64,000 bases of DNA, taken from positions 1 to 64,000 of the forward strand of contig JAJRWI010000042.1 of assembly GCA_024276825.1 (NCBI GenBank), given 5' to 3'. The translations under genes were made by a program, and so were the position numbers. Source of the DNA: an archaeon. GTDB taxonomy: Archaea > Asgardarchaeota > Thorarchaeia > Thorarchaeales > Thorarchaeaceae. Positions 9,670-18,675 of the stretch are shown here, in pieces. The notes under the pieces are model-generated. The model had not been told where the DNA came from and did not search any database. It saw only the letters and a program-made list of their open reading frames with translations. How positions within the stretch are numbered: position 1 is the stretch's first letter; each line of letters starts with the position of its first letter.

Positions 9670-11703
9670 ATGATGATAGTTGTTGGAGTAGATGTTGGCG
9701 GCACGTTTACTGATATTATCGCGGTCAACACAAGGACTGGTAGGCAAGTAGTCCACAAGGTCCCCTCCACGCCCAATGAACAGGACAGAGCTGTAATCAA
9801 AGGGCTTATGGAGATTCTGAAGAGTGAGAGAATTGATGGCTCGGAAGTTGAAATGGTGGTTCATGGAACAACAGTGGCTACAAATGCATTGATTCAACGG
9901 AAAGGCGCGGAGGTCTGCCTAATTACCACAAGAGGGCTTGAGGACATAATTGAGATTGGAAGGCAGAACAGACTAGATATCTATGACCTCACAGCCCAAC
10001 GTCCTGAGCCACTGGTCAGAAGAAACCATAGAATTGGAGTCAGAGAGAGAGTGGACTACCAGGGAAACATAATAGAGGATATTGAAGAAACGGAGATAGC
10101 AAGAGCAGCTGAAAGGATTGAGAGGATAAATCCAGACTCTGTTGCTGTATCACTGCTTTACTCGTTCAAAAACCCAAAACATGAACAGTTGTTGAAGCAG
10201 GCTTTGGAGAAGCTTGGCAAATACTATGTAGTCATCTCATCCGAGGTCCTTCCTGAATTTCGAGAGTATGAGCGTACATCGACCACAGTCCTTGAAGCCT
10301 ATCTGGGGCCGCTCATGACAGAGTATCTCTCAAGATTGGAGAGGTCTGTTTCAGAGATCTTGCCAAAGTCAAAGGTCACCGTCATGCAGTCTAATGGAGG
10401 AACCATGCTTGCGTCAAAGGCAAAGGGACATGTTATCAGTCTCGCAGTTTCGGGACTGGCGGGAGGTGTGATAGGAGCTTGGACGATTGCAAATGCAAGA
10501 GGTCTGAAGAATGTCATCACCCTTGACATGGGCGGCACGAGCTGTGATATCAGTTCAATCATGGAGAGGATAGTCATTAAACCTGATAATGAAGTCGAAG
10601 GGCAACCTCTTCGAGCGCCATCAATTGATGTGACAACAATTGGTGCGGGAGGAGGCAGTATCGCTTGGATTGATGACATGAATGTGCTGCACGTGGGGCC
10701 CCAGAGTGCAGGAGCAGTTCCCGGGCCTGCCAGCTATGATCTGGGAGGGATGGATGCCACAGTCACTGATGCAAATCTCATTATTGGAAGAATAAATCCT
10801 AATTACTTTCTTGGTGGCAAAAAGAGGATTGAGATGAGACTCGCTAGAAAAGCCATTGGTAGAATTGCAGAGCATCTTGGCATGACAGTTGAAGAGGCCG
10901 CCTTGGGAATCATCAGGATTTCCACTTCAAACATGGTGGAAGCCATTCGAGATGTGACAATTGAGAGAGGACATGACCCACGAGATTTTGTCTTGGTCGC
11001 ATTTGGAGGCGCCGGACCAACGCAAGCAGTGGACATTGCAGAGATGCTTGAGATAGACTCGATTCTCATTCCGCCATATCCAGGAATTACTTCAGCATTC
11101 GGACTGTTGTGCGCAGACTTGAGGACGGATTTAGTGCAAACAGTTCTGTTTGAAGAGTTGGAAGATGACAATAGACTAAGATCTGTCTTTGAAGAGTTGA
11201 GCATGCAGGCCAAAGAACGGCTTGTTGAACAAGGGGCAAGAGAGGACGAGGTTCATTTTGAATGGAGCATGGACATGAGATACAAGGGACAATCACATGA
11301 GCTTGAGATCGAGGTTGCACAGGATTCAGAGAACTTGTTTAGAACAACCAAAGCAGACTTTGAAAGAGTACACGAAAGCCGCTTTGGCTATTCATTGCCA
11401 GAGAGAGAAGTGGAGTGGGTTTCTGCGAGAGTCGCAGCAATATCCGAACAGCAGAGTCTCATTAAGAAGCCAGTCATCAGTATCAATCATGGAACACCTA
11501 TAGAAGAGCGAACAACCATAATCGAAAATGCGGAGTCGGTATTGGCCCAGGTATATAGAAGAGAGATGCTTGGTATCAATCAAGAGGTCCAAGGCCCTGC
11601 AATAATCGAACAAGTCGATACAACCATCTATATCGCCAAGAATTGGACAGGCATTCAACAAGAGGATGGCACGCTTTTACTAAGGAGGGAGAAAAATGAT
11701 TGA
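9670..11703 (+). CDS. hyuA: Hydantoinase/oxoprolinase subunit A (HyuA)
   Basis: 677 residues, normal for the family. The N-terminal IVVGVDVGGTFTDIIAV is the ATP-phosphate loop of the Hydant_A_N domain; TTVATNALIQRKGA follows near residue 75. The central hydantoinase A domain shows TLDMGGTSCDIS and IGAGGGSIAW, and later FGGAGPTQA. With HyuB it would hydrolyse a cyclic amide (hydantoin, N-methylhydantoin or 5-oxoproline) with ATP; acetone carboxylase subunits are close relatives, so substrate is open. Its stop overlaps the hyuB start by eight bases, so the two are translated together. Confidence 0.92.
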   Translation: MMIVVGVDVGGTFTDIIAVNTRTGRQVVHKVPSTPNEQDRAVIKGLMEILKSERIDGSEVEMVVHGTTVATNALIQRKGAEVCLITTRGLEDIIEIGRQNRLDIYDLTAQRPEPLVRRNHRIGVRERVDYQGNIIEDIEETEIARAAERIERINPDSVAVSLLYSFKNPKHEQLLKQALEKLGKYYVVISSEVLPEFREYERTSTTVLEAYLGPLMTEYLSRLERSVSEILPKSKVTVMQSNGGTMLASKAKGHVISLAVSGLAGGVIGAWTIANARGLKNVITLDMGGTSCDISSIMERIVIKPDNEVEGQPLRAPSIDVTTIGAGGGSIAWIDDMNVLHVGPQSAGAVPGPASYDLGGMDATVTDANLIIGRINPNYFLGGKKRIEMRLARKAIGRIAEHLGMTVEEAALGIIRISTSNMVEAIRDVTIERGHDPRDFVLVAFGGAGPTQAVDIAEMLEIDSILIPPYPGITSAFGLLCADLRTDLVQTVLFEELEDDNRLRSVFEELSMQAKERLVEQGAREDEVHFEWSMDMRYKGQSHELEIEVAQDSENLFRTTKADFERVHESRFGYSLPEREVEWVSARVAAISEQQSLIKKPVISINHGTPIEERTTIIENAESVLAQVYRREMLGINQEVQGPAIIEQVDTTIYIAKNWTGIQQEDGTLLLRREKND

Positions 11704-13285
11704 TGATCCAATTCGATTTGAAGTTATCAAGAACAGTCTGGTCTCCGTTGCTAGAGAGATGAGCATAGCACTTAGAATGAGTGCCTTCAGTCCGAATATT
11801 AAGGAAAGGCGGGATTGCAGTTGTGCTGTATTTGACAAGGAGGGTAACCTTGTCACTCAGTCCGAGGATATTCCTGTTCATTTAGGGGCCATGCCACTTT
11901 CAGTAAAGGCATGCATTGAAGCAATCGGTAATGAGATGAAACTTGGCGTAATGGCACTGCTTAATGACCCGTTCTCAGGGGGTTCGCATCTACCTGATCT
12001 CACTCTTGTCGCGCCTATATTCAATGACAATGATTGCATTGGTTATGTGGCAAATAGGGCACATCATGCGGACATCGGCGGGACAAGTCCAGGTTCAATG
12101 CCAGGACTGGCAGTGACTATTCATGAGGAGGGCGTATTGATTAAGCCACGGATAGTGGTGCGAAATGGAAGACTTGTCAGAGAGAGTATAAAAGACCTGA
12201 TGCTGCAGACAAGGACTCCTGATGAAAGGCATGGTGATTTCTCAGCACAGATTGCTGCCAACACAGTAGGCATCAGGAGAGTCATTGAATGTGCGGAACG
12301 TTATGGTTGGAATGAGATTATTAAGACAATGAAGGATCTTCAAGAATACTCCGCTGGGAGAATGAGAATTGCACTAATGAAGTATGATGGTTTGCAGGCC
12401 AGTTTTGAGGACCTGATGGACAGTGACGGAGCAGGAACTTGGGATATTCCAATCCGTGTATCAATCAGGTTCAAAAATGGAGAAGCTTACTTGGACTTTA
12501 GCGGGACTATGCAACAGGTCAGAGGGAACATAAACTGCCCGCTGGCATCTACATTGTCCGCGGTATATTATGTATTCATTGCTCTATTTGCCAAAGACAT
12601 CCCGGTAAACCAAGGTTGTTGGAACCGCATTCACATCTATGCGCCCGAAGGCTCACTCCTCAATCCGCATTATCCTGCGGCTGTATCTGCAGGCAATGTG
12701 GAAACAACACAGAGGATTGTTGATGTCATTCTCGGAGCGCTGGCACAGATTATGCCTGATTCCATCCCTGCGGCAAGTCAGGGGACAATGAACAACCTTT
12801 CAATTGGGGGGATTGACCCAAGAACACAAAAGGCATTCTCATTCTATGAGACCATTGGTGGTGGAGTTGGTGCTTCGAAGGGCATGCATGGTACAAGTGG
12901 AATCCATTCTCATATGACAAACACATTAAACACACCTATTGAGGTTTTAGAAACCGACTACCCTCTTCGAGTACTGAGATATTCAATCCGCAGAGGCAGT
13001 GGTGGAGATGGAAAGTGGCAAGGCGGAGATGGACTCGTTCGTGAGATTCAGATACTTGCTGATGAATGCACAATCTCAGTGCAGTCAGAACGTAGACATA
13101 GGGGACCATGGGGGTTAACTGGCGGGGGTAAGGGGATGGCTGGAAAGAACACGCTGGTAGTGTTTGACACTGAATATATATTGCAGGCCAAGTCCACCGT
13201 AGATGTGTTCAAAGACACGGTGATAAGAATTGAAACACCTGGTGGTGGCGGATGGGGAAAAAGTTCCCCCAGCCAACAGATATGA
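11696..13285 (+). CDS. hyuB: Hydantoinase/oxoprolinase subunit B (HyuB)
   Basis: 529 residues, full length. Conserved HyuB features are ERRDCSCAVFDKEGNLV, VHLGAMPLSV, DPFSGGSHLPDLT, NRAHHADIGGTSPGSMP, GNVETTQRI and the C-terminal YSIRRGSGGDGKWQGGDGLV, with a Gly-rich end (ETPGGGGWG). It is the partner of the preceding HyuA and starts inside its last codons (ATG at 11696). It converges on the next gene with only five bases between the stops. Confidence 0.92.
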   Translation: MIDDPIRFEVIKNSLVSVAREMSIALRMSAFSPNIKERRDCSCAVFDKEGNLVTQSEDIPVHLGAMPLSVKACIEAIGNEMKLGVMALLNDPFSGGSHLPDLTLVAPIFNDNDCIGYVANRAHHADIGGTSPGSMPGLAVTIHEEGVLIKPRIVVRNGRLVRESIKDLMLQTRTPDERHGDFSAQIAANTVGIRRVIECAERYGWNEIIKTMKDLQEYSAGRMRIALMKYDGLQASFEDLMDSDGAGTWDIPIRVSIRFKNGEAYLDFSGTMQQVRGNINCPLASTLSAVYYVFIALFAKDIPVNQGCWNRIHIYAPEGSLLNPHYPAAVSAGNVETTQRIVDVILGALAQIMPDSIPAASQGTMNNLSIGGIDPRTQKAFSFYETIGGGVGASKGMHGTSGIHSHMTNTLNTPIEVLETDYPLRVLRYSIRRGSGGDGKWQGGDGLVREIQILADECTISVQSERRHRGPWGLTGGGKGMAGKNTLVVFDTEYILQAKSTVDVFKDTVIRIETPGGGGWGKSSPSQQI

Positions 13286-13290
13286 TCAGC

Positions 13291-14034
13291 TTATCCCAAG
13301 AAAGTGGTTCCATTGACAGCATTGACTCGGATAACTTTGCTCTGGGAGCCTGAACCAACCTTTACATAATAAGTGGGAATATAAACACCTTCAAGTTTCT
13401 TGAATGTCAATGTCTGAGAGGCCACACGCTTGATATTCTTTGGTTTCACAGACGCGCGCTTTTGATATGCCTTGAGAAACTTGTCAAGAGAATTGTATTT
13501 ACCAGGTGCCACCTTGACCTTCTTCAACCAAGCCGAGGATGCAGGCTTTCTTCCAGCTCCTTTAACGACTTTGGCCAGAGTCCTCGCAGGATAGCCTGTT
13601 CGCCCATCAAAGACTTCGGTTTCTGTTCTCTTTATCTCATATAACTCAACCATGTCAAGCTCGACGCGTCTTGTTGGAGGTTCCTTGCTCCTTTTAGGAG
13701 GGAGAACATCCTTTCCAACGAGAACGCCAGCGACTTCTTCTTGAAGTCCAATTTCCTGCTTCCGAACAACAAGAAGCTTCCTTTCCAGTAAGGCATCACA
13801 GTTGATATAGAACTCGTATTTCAAGGAGGGCTTGCCAATGGACAGGTCACTGGCCGAAACACCGAGAGCCTCACTGCCAAGTTCTGCAGCCAGTTTCTTC
13901 GCTTTTTCTGGTTTGACCTTCTCCTTGAGGTAGAACAATTTTTTTTGTGCTTTCACTTTTAGCTTAGCATCAGGTCCTGTTATTTTAAACAGAGCGGTTG
14001 ATAGTTTGGATTTGGATGACTTTTTCTTTGCCAT
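13291..14034 (-). CDS. Lysine-rich protein of unknown function
   Basis: About 247 residues from ATG at 14034 (MAKKKSSKSK), chosen because GAGGTG sits nine bases upstream and because the longer frame would run into the end of the GluRS gene. It is very basic through most of its length, with a Lys-rich N-terminus (KLKVKAQKKLFYLKEKVKPEKAKK) split here as KVKAQKKLFY and KPEKAKKLAAEL, and a beta-rich C-terminus GVYIPTYYVKVG followed by VIRVNAVNGTTFLG. I do not recognise the family. No membrane segment. It lies 37 bases downstream of gltX on the same strand, so the two probably share a transcript; a nucleic-acid or ribosome link is only a guess from charge. Confidence 0.75.
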   Translation of the reverse strand: MAKKKSSKSKLSTALFKITGPDAKLKVKAQKKLFYLKEKVKPEKAKKLAAELGSEALGVSASDLSIGKPSLKYEFYINCDALLERKLLVVRKQEIGLQEEVAGVLVGKDVLPPKRSKEPPTRRVELDMVELYEIKRTETEVFDGRTGYPARTLAKVVKGAGRKPASSAWLKKVKVAPGKYNSLDKFLKAYQKRASVKPKNIKRVASQTLTFKKLEGVYIPTYYVKVGSGSQSKVIRVNAVNGTTFLG

Positions 14035-14071
14035 AAAGACACACCTCATAATTGAGGACATGAACAGCTCT

Positions 14072-15802
14072 TTACTTATGAGCAAATGCCACTTTAATCT
14101 TCTCATCTATTGAGTACACTCGTCCAAAACCAACACGTTCGAATTGGACAAAGTCATCAACCTTCAAACTCCTTGCAGATGGCTCCGCAAGACCTGTCAG
14201 CAGAGACCCGTCAACCATGGACACCTCAATCTCGACGTTTGTCTTGTGCGGCACCCAGTGAAGAATGCGACCACCCTTCTCGCGAATGACATCTACATCC
14301 TTACTATGAAACTCGGCAGAGTATGGTTCATTCTTATGTAAGATGAAATTGGCCAAGTCTTTCATTCGAAACAGCGTACCATCGCCCATGCTTTCAAAGT
14401 CTTTCTTTGGAATCCCGAGGGTGAGTGAACCATTCTCACGTTCAAGGGGAATCTCACGAACACCGCGGTCTGGAAAATCTGGATGAACTGGAGCCTTCGC
14501 TTTTGTGATATCATCTGGAAGGCCATTAATGTTAAGCCAGACAGGCGAGAAGACCAAGAACAGGCGAGGGCTCTCAGCATCACGAATCTTGCGGTTTTCT
14601 GAATACACGGGCTTCATCGATATTGAGATATCAACAATGCTTAGTCCAAGATCAAGCATGGCCTTCCTCAATGCATCAGGATGAATTCCCCGTTTGGCCA
14701 ATGATTGCAGGCTCCAAGTGCGAGGATCGTCCCAGCCGGTGTATATTCCATCTTTCACTTCTTGTCGCGATTTGCTCTTACTGAGCGAGGCATCTTGAAA
14801 TCTCAGTCTGCCATAGTAGATCAGTTCAGGATGTTTCCACCCATATATGTCCCAAATATGTTGCTCAATCTTTCCCTCTTTAACAAGATCCTTTCCGCGT
14901 ATTATATGGGAGATTCCAAGTTCATGATCATCAATTCCCCATGAGAATTCAAGCAGAGGCCAGACACGATATTTTGAACCTACACGAGGATGTTCGGACT
15001 CCGAGATTCTTAGAATTACATGATCTCGCATGGCAGGATCGGGGTCATCCATGCCAGTTTTCAAACGAACAGCAGCACCCCGCTCGGGATATGTTCCGTC
15101 AAGCATTTTCTCCCAACGTGCAAGATTCTCTTCAACAGACAGGGAACGGCAGGGACACGCCTTTTTTTGAATCTTGTATTCATTCCGCCAGATTTCAGCA
15201 TCACAATCACAGACATAGGCCTTCTGACGCTTAATTAGGTCCACAGCATATTTGTAGAATATCTCTAATCTGTCGGATTTGTAAACGGTCTTGTGAACAT
15301 TCACACCAAGATAGTCTAGACCCTCTTTAATCAGGTCATAGGCTTCAGGTTCTACTACTTTAATATCAGAACCTATAGTATCATCATAGACCAGAATAAG
15401 TTCACCATTGTATCGCTTCACATAATAATCATTGAGTATCACCATTCTGGCATTTCCTATGTGCAAGGGGCCTGATGGGAATGGAGCCAGTCTCATGACG
15501 ATATGGTCCCATTTATCCAGATTTGGAAGTTCTGGGAGACCCTTCTCATCTGGCACTTCATTCTCAGTATCAAGCAGTTCTGGAGCAATTCGCCTCAATT
15601 CTTCAATCTGTTCTTCCAGAGATATCTGCTCTACTTCCTTCACTATTCTCTCGACAAGCGCCTTAACTTCTTTCGCTCTAGGCCGTAGATCTGCTCTACT
15701 CCCCATTAGAGCACTCATCACAGATTTCACATTGGGCTTGCCTTCATATTTAACTGCATTATCAAGCACAACCTTACGAATCTCAAGTTCAATATCTTCC
15801 AC
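14072..15802 (-). CDS. gltX: Glutamyl-tRNA synthetase, archaeal type
   Basis: Class I aminoacyl-tRNA synthetase that charges tRNA-Glu (and probably tRNA-Gln, later amidated). The HIGH motif is LAPFPSGPLHIGNARM and the KMSKS motif is ASLSKSKSR. The C-terminal beta-barrel anticodon-binding domain marks the archaeal/eukaryotic GlxRS type. A Cys cluster (CDCDAE, KKACPCRS) suggests a zinc site in the inserted domain. I choose GTG at 15802, giving VEDIELEIRKVVLDNAVKY, the usual archaeal N-terminus; the ATG at 15889 would add 29 residues that do not look like the family. Confidence 0.93.
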   Translation of the reverse strand: MEDIELEIRKVVLDNAVKYEGKPNVKSVMSALMGSRADLRPRAKEVKALVERIVKEVEQISLEEQIEELRRIAPELLDTENEVPDEKGLPELPNLDKWDHIVMRLAPFPSGPLHIGNARMVILNDYYVKRYNGELILVYDDTIGSDIKVVEPEAYDLIKEGLDYLGVNVHKTVYKSDRLEIFYKYAVDLIKRQKAYVCDCDAEIWRNEYKIQKKACPCRSLSVEENLARWEKMLDGTYPERGAAVRLKTGMDDPDPAMRDHVILRISESEHPRVGSKYRVWPLLEFSWGIDDHELGISHIIRGKDLVKEGKIEQHIWDIYGWKHPELIYYGRLRFQDASLSKSKSRQEVKDGIYTGWDDPRTWSLQSLAKRGIHPDALRKAMLDLGLSIVDISISMKPVYSENRKIRDAESPRLFLVFSPVWLNINGLPDDITKAKAPVHPDFPDRGVREIPLERENGSLTLGIPKKDFESMGDGTLFRMKDLANFILHKNEPYSAEFHSKDVDVIREKGGRILHWVPHKTNVEIEVSMVDGSLLTGLAEPSARSLKVDDFVQFERVGFGRVYSIDEKIKVAFAHK

Positions 15803-15958
15803 AAGGACCAACCCGAGTATAATGCTATTTGGTAATGTTTTAATGTTAATGGGTAAGGCACGGAACAACCCCCAGAAAGGTTCCACCATATCAAGGAGAC
15901 GCTTATTTAGTCAGATGTGGGGGTATTATGAGTAAGATTAGATTCAGGGTGTTTACAA

Positions 15959-16228
15959 TTGTCCGAGCAATTGAAATGTTGTAAGCGATGCGGCGCGTTC
16001 TATACTTGCACACATAAGGGTGAGTGCTGTCCCGAATGTGAGTATTTCGACCCAATCGATCAGGTGTGCTTAGCAGTTGATGAGCCAAAGCCTGTTGAAA
16101 AAGTCGAAGTACGAAACGAAGTGGATGATGTAGACCCCGAAACTTTCTTGTTCGAAGATGATGAGGAAGATGAGGACTTTGTCGTCGAAGATCACAATGC
16201 TAATGACTTTGATGATGACTGGGACTAG
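15959..16228 (+). CDS. Small Cys-rich zinc protein with acidic tail
   Basis: 89 residues starting with TTG at 15959. The first 40 residues hold eight Cys (CCKRCGAFYTC, CCPECEYFDPIDQVC), a likely zinc-ribbon pair. The rest is strongly acidic, ending in runs of Asp and Glu (FEDDEEDEDF, DFDDDWD). The layout resembles small archaeal zinc-ribbon proteins that bind other proteins, but I cannot name it. It overlaps the tail of the convergent membrane-protein gene by four bases. Confidence 0.6.
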   Translation: MSEQLKCCKRCGAFYTCTHKGECCPECEYFDPIDQVCLAVDEPKPVEKVEVRNEVDDVDPETFLFEDDEEDEDFVVEDHNANDFDDDWD

Positions 16229-17013
16229 GGAGTAAATGCAGGCAGGTTGTAGAAATACAGACCCAATAGTAGAAATGCAAAGAACAATAATATCAATGAG
16301 TTTGATACTAACCAACCCTTTGCACTCTTCTTTGTTATCTTTATTGGACCCAAAGGCTTCAGACCGGTAGGAGCCTTGTCATGCGGATCAACAACACGCC
16401 AGAGTATTTCGAGAGGACTTGCATCACTTGGAAAAATATCAAGAATCAAGTGAGATGCATAGCCAAACAAGAATAGTGATGTGATGTAATACTCCACATG
16501 GGCGCCAGTGTTTTGAAGACCATATTCTGTTATTGAAAAGAACACATTGGCAAGAGTACCAATGATAACTAGAAGGGGCAATATGAATGAATGAAATATC
16601 AGATTGCGATGGCGAGATATGCCCAAGAAAGTGATATCCCAGTCTGGCATTAATGCACCAGACAGCATGATCAGCATTCCGATGAATATTGAGATATTGC
16701 CAATGATAGGAATTCCCGTGGTGAACTGATAAACTACCGATCCAACTAAAGAACCAATGCAAAAAGTGATGAAGGCCAGAGCACTGATAGCACTCTTATT
16801 GCTTGTTGTTCGATCCTCTTCTTCCTTATGTGGTGCCTTCCAATATAATATGGGAACAGCGATGATGGTAAGAGCTATGCCACCAGCGAGATAGAACCAG
16901 AGCAGATCAAGAAGATGACCAATATCTGACCGCCACACGCTGAAGGCATAGATCAGTGAATATATTGCAACAAACAGTGAAATTGCAAACATCATGTGAG
17001 ATAGCTTATTCAT
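16225..17013 (-). CDS. Membrane-bound metal-dependent hydrolase-like protein (YdjM/DUF457 family)
   Basis: About 262 residues from ATG at 17013 (MNKLSHMMFAISLF), preferred over the ATG/GTG at 17061 because AAGGGG lies just upstream and this is the usual family start. Features of the family: N-terminal His near a membrane helix, PDWDITFLGISRHRNLIFHSF with the conserved Asp and His residues, and a later ASHLILDIF motif. Six or so hydrophobic segments are visible. Members such as YdjM are linked to the SOS response in bacteria; role here is unknown. Confidence 0.7.
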   Translation of the reverse strand: MNKLSHMMFAISLFVAIYSLIYAFSVWRSDIGHLLDLLWFYLAGGIALTIIAVPILYWKAPHKEEEDRTTSNKSAISALAFITFCIGSLVGSVVYQFTTGIPIIGNISIFIGMLIMLSGALMPDWDITFLGISRHRNLIFHSFILPLLVIIGTLANVFFSITEYGLQNTGAHVEYYITSLFLFGYASHLILDIFPSDASPLEILWRVVDPHDKAPTGLKPLGPIKITKKSAKGWLVSNSLILLFFAFLLLGLYFYNLPAFTP

Positions 17014-17138
17014 TCTAATAGCCCCTTGATAGTGAACCAATAGGTTGCTAAATGAACACAAAAGGCAATCTTATCTTTTTCTACTGGGTGTTATACCAAC
17101 ACTAATAGTTGCCAGATCAACAGATATTGCGATCGACC

Positions 17139-17531
17139 ATGACATATCAAGACCGCAAGTTTAATAGTAATGATCTGCTCACACCATTCTGTGATGGTTG
17201 TGGCAATTACAAGGGGGTAGGGCAATGTAGTAGATGCAACGAAGGCGTGGGAGATAGAAACGAGCATATGCACGCCAGATCATGCATTATATGTGAAGGA
17301 AGAGCGCTGGTATCTTGTCATATGTGCGGGACAGCATATTGTGGGCAGCACGGAAAGCGGTACAAGGAGAGGATATTGCAGGGGATTGATCATCACATTG
17401 GCACCTGCACTCTATGCGGTTTGATAATCTGCGAGAACTGCTGGATAGTAATCAATGGTGCTATTCAGTGCATGAAACACCTCAAGGAAACGAGAAACGA
17501 TAGCTCGAATTTAACTTGGAAACATTTATGA
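17139..17531 (+). CDS. Multi-zinc-finger protein, first gene of the longin-GTPase operon
   Basis: 130 residues from ATG at 17139 (a TTG at 17109 would add ten). It holds many paired Cys/His: CDGCG, CSRC, CIICEG, CHMCGTAYCGQHGKRY, CTLCGLIICENC and CMKH. The spacing suggests three or more zinc sites in a B-box or RING-like cross-brace arrangement, but no specific family can be assigned. It ends 31 bases before the ATG of the next gene, so it is probably the first gene of a three-gene operon with a small GTPase. A ubiquitin-like or adaptor role would be speculation. Confidence 0.65.
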   Translation: MTYQDRKFNSNDLLTPFCDGCGNYKGVGQCSRCNEGVGDRNEHMHARSCIICEGRALVSCHMCGTAYCGQHGKRYKERILQGIDHHIGTCTLCGLIICENCWIVINGAIQCMKHLKETRNDSSNLTWKHL

Positions 17532-17562
17532 TAGTGTGAACAAAACAAATGTAGGAGATAAC

Positions 17563-18675
17563 ATGCCTGAAGCGGTCTTTATTGTGAACCTAGATGAGTT
17601 TCAAGGGTTCATAGTGAGTCAGAAGTATCCACCAAGCATAGTTCTAAACGAGCGTGTGCTTAATCTGATATTCTATGAGCTTCAAAAGAAAAAGAAAGAA
17701 CAGGCAAATGTTATTGAGATTGACGGAATGAGGATTGTCCCATATACTGATGAGAAACATCCTATGTGGTTTGTTTGCTTTATTCTTGGTGAGAATGAGC
17801 AGTATAACGAAATTGTTGAAGAGATAGAAGGAATGTCCAGACTGATTCTGATGTTAATGGAGGATATTACGGAAAGAATCGATCTTGAGTACATTTTTAC
17901 AAACCGTCTAAAACTGGAGAAACCAAATGATGAGCAGATTTGTGCAGCCATCTTTAGTACACCATCCAGTGCACTATTGCTAGAAAAAATCGAAGATGAA
18001 TGTCTTGAAAGATCTGCTAGACTCGCCCTCTGGTTAAAAAGTCAGATTCAGAGTGATGATGTGGATCTCAGAGAGGCAATAATGCCCCTTATGAAGGCGG
18101 GCATTGTAAATGTAGAAATGGTGGCCAAGACTGCTGAGATGGTATTTCTTGTGAAAGACATCTTCACTTACAGGGCGCCACCTACTAGGGCCTTACAAGC
18201 TGCAAAAGAAAGTCATCCGCAAATCTCGGATTGGTATGAGGAACAGATAAGGAACTTTTTCTCACCACCACCGCCCAATAAGGGATATAATCCAACAATT
18301 CAGACAGATAATCCGAACTCACCCATCATGGAGGACCGAGCAAAAATCGCTAAATTTCTTGCTGAGAGCAAGTACTATGAGATCATCAAGTGCTTGAGAG
18401 AGGGACCATGCAGTCTGGACACTCTTGTTCGACGAATTCCGTTCCCCAAGCAATTGATTGAAAAGGCCTTGTTCAAAATGATGACTGAGAGAATCATAGC
18501 AAATAATGAGGAAGAGGGCTTATGGATGCTGATTACTGATCCACGAGTGGATATATTTCTTCCAGAGTTTGCTTTGAAGTTGATAGTAAGAAAATATAAA
18601 GAAAAAGATGTGAGTAAGGAGATTGCCTTGCGTCACCTTGACAACTTGATAGAGGTGTGGAGGGAGGCTGGTTGA
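17563..18675 (+). CDS. Unknown protein coupled to the longin-GTPase; possible longin-like N-terminus and winged-helix C-terminus
   Basis: 370 residues from ATG at 17563, which follows AGGAGAT at a good distance; a GTG at 17536 is less likely. The N-terminal 100 residues (AVFIVNLDEFQGFIVSQKYP, then IEIDGMRIVPY and MWFVCFILGE) alternate strands and helices in a way that could be a longin or roadblock-type fold. The C-terminal third (KYYEIIKCLREGPCSLDTLV, then a helix and hairpin) looks like a winged helix. Its stop TGA overlaps the TTG start of the GTPase gene, so the two are translationally coupled. A regulator or effector of that GTPase is the natural guess; nothing in the sequence proves it. 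Confidence 0.7.
   Translation: MPEAVFIVNLDEFQGFIVSQKYPPSIVLNERVLNLIFYELQKKKKEQANVIEIDGMRIVPYTDEKHPMWFVCFILGENEQYNEIVEEIEGMSRLILMLMEDITERIDLEYIFTNRLKLEKPNDEQICAAIFSTPSSALLLEKIEDECLERSARLALWLKSQIQSDDVDLREAIMPLMKAGIVNVEMVAKTAEMVFLVKDIFTYRAPPTRALQAAKESHPQISDWYEEQIRNFFSPPPPNKGYNPTIQTDNPNSPIMEDRAKIAKFLAESKYYEIIKCLREGPCSLDTLVRRIPFPKQLIEKALFKMMTERIIANNEEEGLWMLITDPRVDIFLPEFALKLIVRKYKEKDVSKEIALRHLDNLIEVWREAG

Noticed and set aside
10299..11320. Long minus-strand frames inside hyuA
   Set aside because: They are antisense shadows of a strongly conserved gene; no family signature or ribosome site.
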